In this document: positions 60,144 to 64,000 of the stretch, one piece after another
Layout of the letters: the number at the start of each line of letters is the position of its first letter
Position numbering within the stretch: the stretch's first letter is position 1
Translations under genes and position numbers: made by a program
From: Methylobacterium sp. Leaf123
GTDB taxonomy: Bacteria; Pseudomonadota; Alphaproteobacteria; Rhizobiales; Beijerinckiaceae
Direction: 5' to 3'
DNA length: 64,000 bases
Assembly: GCF_001423405.1 (NCBI RefSeq)
Contig: NZ_LMNS01000036.1
Span: forward strand, 124,001 to 188,000
The notes under the pieces: model-generated
Databases searched by the model: none
Seen by the model: only the letters and a program-made list of their open reading frames with translations
Told to the model about the DNA's origin: nothing

Positions 60144-60599
60144 GCCGCCGCAGCCGCCGATGGTGACCTTCACCTGCTTCACGTCGCTGAAGACCGAGCC
60201 GTCGTTCATGCGGGCGAGCGCGATGACGTTCTGGGTCTCGGCGAGGCGGATCCGCGTGTTGGCCTCGGCGACGCTCGACGGCGTGAACCGGAAGCTGATG
60301 ACGCCGGGGTTCGGATTGCCTTCGGCGAGGATCATCACCTCTTCGACGAAGCTTTCCTCCGTCATCGGTGCCTCCACGGTCACCGTCATCGGCACGGTGT
60401 TGCCGTTCTCGGCGATCTCGGGGAGTTCGAGCCTGACCTTGCCCCGGACCGGCTCCTTCCCGCGGGTGAAGGCCTTGATGGCCTCGTCGCTGGCGTTCTT
60501 GGCCGCGTGAGCCGGGCCGGCGCGTAGCGCCAGCGTCGTCGCCACCACGGCGCCGGTGGCGAGGGCCAGGGCGTGGCGTCGGTTGATTGCGTGTCTCAT
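60141..60599 (-). CDS. soxY: SoxY, sulfur-carrier protein
   Basis: 152 residues from ATG 60599. Tat signal (AINRRHALALATGAVVATTL, cleavage after AHA). Ends in the family hallmark GGCGG, with Cys150 carrying the sulfur intermediates on a swinging arm. PEIAENGNTVPMTVTVEAPM is typical. It is 17 bases after soxX. Confidence 0.97.
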   Translation of the reverse strand: MRHAINRRHALALATGAVVATTLALRAGPAHAAKNASDEAIKAFTRGKEPVRGKVRLELPEIAENGNTVPMTVTVEAPMTEESFVEEVMILAEGNPNPGVISFRFTPSSVAEANTRIRLAETQNVIALARMNDGSVFSDVKQVKVTIGGCGG

Positions 60600-60616
60600 C
60601 GGGGGCGGTTCCTGGG

Positions 60617-61093
60617 TCACTTCAGGGTGGTGAGGTAGGCGACCACGTCCTCGACCTGCTGGGCGGTGAGGATCGGCTTGCCCTGGAATTCGGCGCGCAC
60701 GCGGCTCAGTCCGTCGACCCGGTAGAAGGCCGGCATCACCGTCGCCTCGCTGAAGACGTGCTTGGGGTTGACCACGATCATGCGCAGATGCGCCGCGTCC
60801 CAGCGGCTCGCGACGCCGTCGAGGGAGGGGCCGACCTCGCCGTGGAACGACTCGCTCTTGAGCGATGAAATCTGATGACAGCCGAGGCAATTGCCCTGAC
60901 GGCGGTTCACCACGACCTTGGCGCCGGCGGCGGCGTCCCCGGGCTTATCGGTGAGCGGATCGGGAATGGCGTCGGTGCCGTCGAGCGCGACGATCTTGAA
61001 CGGCGCCAAGCCGCCCGGAGCCGGCTCTGCTCCGGCAGCGGTCGCCAGAGCACAGGCTCCCGCGATCGCAAAGGCATGAATCTGCCTGCGCAT
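60617..61093 (-). CDS. soxX: SoxX, monoheme cytochrome c
   Basis: 158 residues. Signal peptide to about residue 22. Heme site CLGCH at 69-73; SEATVMPAFYRV supplies Met120 as the sixth ligand. Partner of SoxA. It is the first gene of soxXYZAB, with an AT-rich promoter region at 61175-61240. Confidence 0.95.
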   Translation of the reverse strand: MRRQIHAFAIAGACALATAAGAEPAPGGLAPFKIVALDGTDAIPDPLTDKPGDAAAGAKVVVNRRQGNCLGCHQISSLKSESFHGEVGPSLDGVASRWDAAHLRMIVVNPKHVFSEATVMPAFYRVDGLSRVRAEFQGKPILTAQQVEDVVAYLTTLK

Positions 61094-61227
61094 CTGGCGT
61101 TTCCCCGGTAGGCCGTCTTGGGCGGCTTGCGCGGCCGTTTCTGGCCGCTCGCGGCGTCGGCGGGGTCCAACCCATCGACATATGCGAATTATTGCAAGTT
61201 TGACGGTGAGAGGCTCCGAGTCAAGTC

Positions 61228-61237
61228 GAAATATTTC
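61228..61237. promoter_or_regulatory. AT-rich palindrome upstream of soxX
   Basis: Perfect palindrome GAAATATTTC in the 169-base gap between soxX and the soxW stop, about 135 bases from the soxX start. The AT-rich segment 61178-61200 lies nearer. Candidate operator for an ArsR-type regulator; inference. Confidence 0.4.
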
Positions 61238-61262
61238 AGGGAGCCGAAGTCGTCAGCACTTC

Positions 61263-61844
61263 CTATCCCTTTTGGCCGGGCCCCGAGCTGCGCAGGTACT
61301 CGCGCAGGCTCGTCCGCTCGTAGCCGCGCTCGGCCACGAAGGCGAAGGTTCGGCGAAAGTCCTCCGGCGCCACGTAGCCCTGCATGCGCAGAACCTCGCG
61401 CTCCCGAGGGCGCTTGCCCGCCAGAGCCGCGCCCGCGAAGAATTGCAGGGTCGGCGTGAAGCGGATGCCGTACTTCTCCGCGAAGCGCTTCTCGGACAGG
61501 CGCTCCCCGTCGAAATCCGTCACCTCCCGCGCGCCGATGATGTTGAGCTGCAAGATCTCGAACCGGTCGCGGACGAAGGCGCTCGCCTCCGCATTCGCGA
61601 AGTTCACGAGATGCATCTCCTTGCAATAGGGGCAGCCCTTCAACTCCCAGAGCACGGCGAGGCGCTTGCCGCGCGCCTGCGCCGCCTTCAGGTCGTCGGG
61701 CAGGTCGAGGAAGCTTTCGAGGAACCAGGGCTGCCGGTAGAGGCCGTCATCGCCCAGGATCGGTTCCAGCATCGGCTCGGCTCCGGCGGGCCGCGTCAAG
61801 CCGAGTGCGAGAACGCCCGCGAGGAACCGGCGCCGGTTGGACAT
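61263..61844 (-). CDS. soxW: SoxW-like periplasmic thioredoxin
   Basis: 193 residues. Signal peptide to about residue 22 (SNRRRFLAGVLALGL; cleavage after AGA). Thioredoxin fold with redox site CPYC at 71-74 (LWELKGCPYCKEMHLVNFAN) and cis-Pro in IRFTPTLQFFAG. It would reduce periplasmic sox thiols, taking electrons from the CcdA-like protein. It has its own upstream region, shared with the divergent unknown gene. Confidence 0.88.
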   Translation of the reverse strand: MSNRRRFLAGVLALGLTRPAGAEPMLEPILGDDGLYRQPWFLESFLDLPDDLKAAQARGKRLAVLWELKGCPYCKEMHLVNFANAEASAFVRDRFEILQLNIIGAREVTDFDGERLSEKRFAEKYGIRFTPTLQFFAGAALAGKRPREREVLRMQGYVAPEDFRRTFAFVAERGYERTSLREYLRSSGPGQKG

Positions 61845-61854
61845 GGCGTTCCCT

Positions 61855-61866
61855 CAAAATATTCTG
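61855..61866. promoter_or_regulatory. AT-rich imperfect palindrome in the soxW divergent promoter
   Basis: CAAAATATTCTG: core AATATT with one mismatch per arm, 11 bases upstream of the soxW ATG and 57 bases upstream of the divergent gene. Similar to the sites at 61228 and 63420. Confidence 0.4.
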
Positions 61867-61922
61867 CTTCATGCATGTGTAGGGCGCTTCCGCGGCGCCT
61901 GGCAATCCGGAGAACGCGTTCC

Positions 61923-62657
61923 GTGCACCCGCGACGCCCGCCAGCCGCCCTGCGCCGGGCCGTCTTCGGCGCCCTCCTCGTCACCGCGCTCGCGGCGCAA
62001 GCCGGCCCGCCACCCGGTCCCGAGATCGGCGTGATCCTCGAGCGCCTCCAGGGGGACCGGCGCGTGGTCCTGGCCTACCTCGCCCACGACAATCCCGACC
62101 TCGCCCTGACCGCCCTCGACCGCTGGCGCGCGACGCTGCGGGCGGAGGGCGCGCGGCTCGCCGCGGCCCGGCAAGGGCGCTCCGACCCGGGCCCCGTTCT
62201 CGAGGCACTGGATGCGTCCCTGGCCGAGGCGGCGCAGGCCGTCGAGCGCGCGGATCTTGCGCGGGCCCGCGCGCTCGTCGAGGCGGCGACCGCTCCCCTC
62301 GATGCGTGGCGGCGCGCGGAGGGCCTGCGCCTCTTCTCCGATTGCATCGCGGATCTCTCCGGGCGCTACGACGCCCTGGACCGGTATCGTCAGGCCGGTC
62401 CGGATCTCGGCGACGTGCAGGTCCGCGCCGGGGTCGGGACCGCCGCCGCCGAGGTGGCCACAGCCATCGGACTTTGCGACGGGCAGGCCGGCGCGCGCAT
62501 CCGGTCCGACCCGGAATTCCGGCGGCTGGCGGACGGGATGTCGGATAGCCTTGCCAAGATCCCGGCGGCGCTCGAGGCCCGCGACCCGGCGCGTCTGCAC
62601 CGCCTGCTGATCGAGCTGCGGGCCTTCGAGCGGCTCCTGGCGTTCCGTTACGGGTGA
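61923..62657 (+). CDS. exported protein of unknown function in the sox locus
   Basis: 244 residues from a GTG at 61923, with GGAGA upstream; an ATG at 61875 is the alternative. Signal peptide (AALRRAVFGALLVTALAAQA). The mature protein looks almost wholly helical (RVVLAYLAHDNPDLALTALD, LDASLAEAAQAVERADLARA, DPARLHRLLIELRAFERLLA) with two cysteines (LFSDC and IGLC). No CxxCH, so not a c-type cytochrome. I recognise no family. It is divergent from soxW and lies beside ccdA, so a periplasmic role in sulfur oxidation is plausible. Confidence 0.7.
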   Translation: MHPRRPPAALRRAVFGALLVTALAAQAGPPPGPEIGVILERLQGDRRVVLAYLAHDNPDLALTALDRWRATLRAEGARLAAARQGRSDPGPVLEALDASLAEAAQAVERADLARARALVEAATAPLDAWRRAEGLRLFSDCIADLSGRYDALDRYRQAGPDLGDVQVRAGVGTAAAEVATAIGLCDGQAGARIRSDPEFRRLADGMSDSLAKIPAALEARDPARLHRLLIELRAFERLLAFRYG

Positions 62658-62674
62658 GCCTGCGCGTCGGACGC

Positions 62675-63409
62675 TCAGCCGACGCGCCCGAGGACGGGCA
62701 CCGCATCCGTCAGCCACGCGCCGACCAGCGGCATCCAGCCGCCGAAGATGACGAGCCCGGTCGCCACGAGGGCGAAACCCATCGCCGCCTCGACGGTGCG
62801 CAGGTGGCGCCGGAACCGGCCGGCCAGCCTCAGGAAGGGGCCGGTGAAGAAGGCCGCGGCGAGGAAGGGCAACCCGATCCCGGCGGCATAGGCCGCGAGC
62901 AGCCACGCGCCGCGGGCGACCTCGTCCTCACCCCCGGCGAGCAGCAGGATGGAGGCCAGGACCGGCCCGACGCAGGGCGTCCATCCGAACGCGAAGGCGA
63001 GCCCGACGAGGAAAGCCCCGACGACGCCCTCCGGACGGGCCTCGACCTGAAAACGCACGTCCCGCAGGAGCGGCATCCAGCGAAACACGCCGATCATGTG
63101 AAGCCCGAGCCCGACGATCACGATGCCGGCGATTCGGGACAGGATGCCGACATGGTCCGCCAGGAACTGGCCGGCCGCGGAGGCGCTCGCGCCGAGCGCC
63201 ACGAAGATCGCCGAGAAGCCGAGCACGAAGGCCAGGGCGCGCAGGACGGCCCGACGGGCGAGGCTGCGGTCCGGCCGCTCGACCAGCTCCTGCAACGAGG
63301 CGCCGGCCAGGAAGCAGAGATAGGGCGGCACGAGCGGCAGGATGCAGGGCGAAAGGAACGAGAGCAGCCCTGCCCCGAAGGCGGTCAGGATCCCGATATC
63401 GGCCGTCAC
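62675..63409 (-). CDS. soxV: CcdA/SoxV-like thiol-disulfide transporter
   Basis: 244 residues, about six membrane helices. Redox cysteines Cys22 in LLSFLSPCILPLVPPYLCFL and Cys146 in AFAFGWTPCVGPVLASILLL, the CcdA hallmark. It moves electrons from cytoplasmic thioredoxin to periplasmic SoxW/SoxS. Next to soxS and soxW genes, so SoxV is the likely name, though a cytochrome-maturation CcdA is possible. Confidence 0.88.
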   Translation of the reverse strand: MTADIGILTAFGAGLLSFLSPCILPLVPPYLCFLAGASLQELVERPDRSLARRAVLRALAFVLGFSAIFVALGASASAAGQFLADHVGILSRIAGIVIVGLGLHMIGVFRWMPLLRDVRFQVEARPEGVVGAFLVGLAFAFGWTPCVGPVLASILLLAGGEDEVARGAWLLAAYAAGIGLPFLAAAFFTGPFLRLAGRFRRHLRTVEAAMGFALVATGLVIFGGWMPLVGAWLTDAVPVLGRVG

Positions 63410-63419
63410 GGTGCCCCCT

Positions 63420-63431
63420 CGAATATATTCG
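63420..63431. promoter_or_regulatory. 12-bp palindrome in the ccdA/soxS divergent promoter
   Basis: Perfect CGAATATATTCG in the gap between the divergent soxV and soxS genes, 11 bases upstream of the soxV ATG. Best candidate for the binding site of the ArsR-type regulator encoded at 63898. Confidence 0.55.
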
Positions 63432-63476
63432 ATTTTTCCTATATCATGCGCGTGGATGATGCGGTTGGGAAGGCCG

Positions 63477-63842
63477 ATGCACGCAACGCGGCGGTCGATG
63501 ATGGCGTGGGCGGGCGGGCTCGCCCTGCTGCCCGCGACGGCGGAGGCTGCCGAGATGCTGTTGTTCGAGCGGCCGGGTTGCCCCTGGTGCCGGGCATGGG
63601 ACGCGGCGATCGGCCCGATCTATCCGCGATCGGAGGTGGGACGGCGGGCGCCGCTGCGGCGCATTGACCTCGCTGCCGACCTGCCGCCGGGACTCACGCT
63701 CAAGCGCCCGATCCGCTACACACCGACCTTCGTTCTCGTCGAGGACGGGCACGAGGTCGGCCGAATCGAGGGATATCCGGGCGAGGATTTCTTCTGGGGA
63801 CGTGCCGAGCGGCTGCTCGGCCTGTCGCCCGCCGCGCCCTGA
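63477..63842 (+). CDS. soxS: SoxS-like periplasmic thioredoxin
   Basis: 121 residues from ATG 63477; ATG 63456 is possible. Signal peptide to about residue 25 (WAGGLALLPATAEAA). Redox site CPWC at 35-38 (LLFERPGCPWCRAWDAAIGP) and cis-Pro in IRYTPTFVLVEDG. SoxS keeps SoxY in its active reduced state in the family. It is followed by the regulator gene 55 bases on. Confidence 0.88.
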   Translation: MHATRRSMMAWAGGLALLPATAEAAEMLLFERPGCPWCRAWDAAIGPIYPRSEVGRRAPLRRIDLAADLPPGLTLKRPIRYTPTFVLVEDGHEVGRIEGYPGEDFFWGRAERLLGLSPAAP

Positions 63843-63897
63843 AATGGACCGGACGGCACGAATCCTGCCCGCGAACGATCAGCAAGAGGATGGAACG

Positions 63898-64000
63898 ATG
63901 CCGCTGCAGCAGGCGGAGACGGCGACGAACGGTCTGGCTGCGGGATCCCCCGAGCTGGATCTGCTGCTCGCCAACGCCCGCGACGCGAGCGAACTCCTGA
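63898..64000 (+). CDS. soxR: ArsR-family regulator, probably SoxR, 5' part only
   Basis: 34 residues are visible from ATG 63898, with AGAGGA nine bases upstream, before the window ends. The sequence SPELDLLLANARDASELL is typical of the N-terminus of ArsR-type regulators ahead of 'KALSHETRLLIL'. Position after soxS suggests SoxR, repressor of sox genes. Not confirmable from this piece. Confidence 0.6.
   Translation, partial: MPLQQAETATNGLAAGSPELDLLLANARDASELL

Noticed and set aside
1..64000. Insertion sequences, integrases, plasmid or phage genes
   Set aside because: No transposase, integrase, replication or phage structural protein was recognised on either strand.

Overview
The window looks like chromosomal DNA from a high-GC alphaproteobacterium, most probably Methylobacterium/Methylorubrum or a close relative. 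I infer this from the GC-rich codon use, a CarD regulator beside fdxA, an RpoH2-type sigma factor, the gene families present, and dispersed palindromic repeats of types I associate with Methylobacteriaceae. No database search was run. No transposase, integrase or CRISPR array was seen.

Layout. 1-7113: six minus-strand genes for surface polysaccharide synthesis (four glycosyltransferase-like proteins, a nucleotide-sugar epimerase cut by the left edge, and an orphan glycosyltransferase C-terminal half). 7114-9859: gene-poor DNA with two tRNA genes (Arg-ACG, Pro-CGG), an AT-rich island and possible remains of a sensor kinase/receiver pair. 9860-24000: core genes (rpoH2, carD, fdxA, a YhdH/AcuI-like reductase, a Gre-family factor, prs, xseA, purD, tadA, an SDR and a hydrolase). 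23485-28380: a GGDEF/EAL protein, then an arsenic locus (acr3, arsC, arsR, with arsH divergent around a shared operator). 28548-34502: a small membrane protein, rluB, rsmD, two exported oxidoreductases and a TlcA-like transporter. 34821-46268: an RND pump, a cysteine hydrolase, an aldo/keto reductase, three tiny genes, an acyl-CoA dehydrogenase-like/NodS-like pair, and a cytochrome b561/molybdoenzyme pair. 46278-49134: an iron-siderophore-type ABC importer. 49277-53389: a hydrolase, an exported repeat protein and a chemoreceptor.

53535-64000 is the most distinctive region, a sulfur-oxidation (sox) locus. On the minus strand soxX-Y-Z-A-B is followed by soxC-D, an MBL-fold hydrolase and a DsrE-like protein. 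soxW reads leftward from a separate promoter. To its right lie an unknown exported protein (+), a CcdA/SoxV-like thiol transporter (-), a SoxS-like thioredoxin (+) and the start of an ArsR-type regulator, probably soxR (+). SoxXA would attach thiosulfate to the SoxYZ carrier, SoxB would release sulfate and SoxCD would oxidise the sulfane sulfur. CcdA, SoxW and SoxS would keep the periplasmic thiols reduced. SoxD has one heme domain only. AT-rich palindromes lie in the sox promoter gaps, and dispersed palindromes lie inside the operon.

The best candidates for something little described are: an exported protein with three copies of a 20-residue YGSPEYRRL module; the unknown exported protein in the sox locus; dispersed palindromes that supply stop codons or a protein C-terminus; a hairpin array shared by two convergent gene pairs; and glycosyltransferases carrying a shared degenerate C-terminal module or tandem KRRxI-like N-terminal domains.
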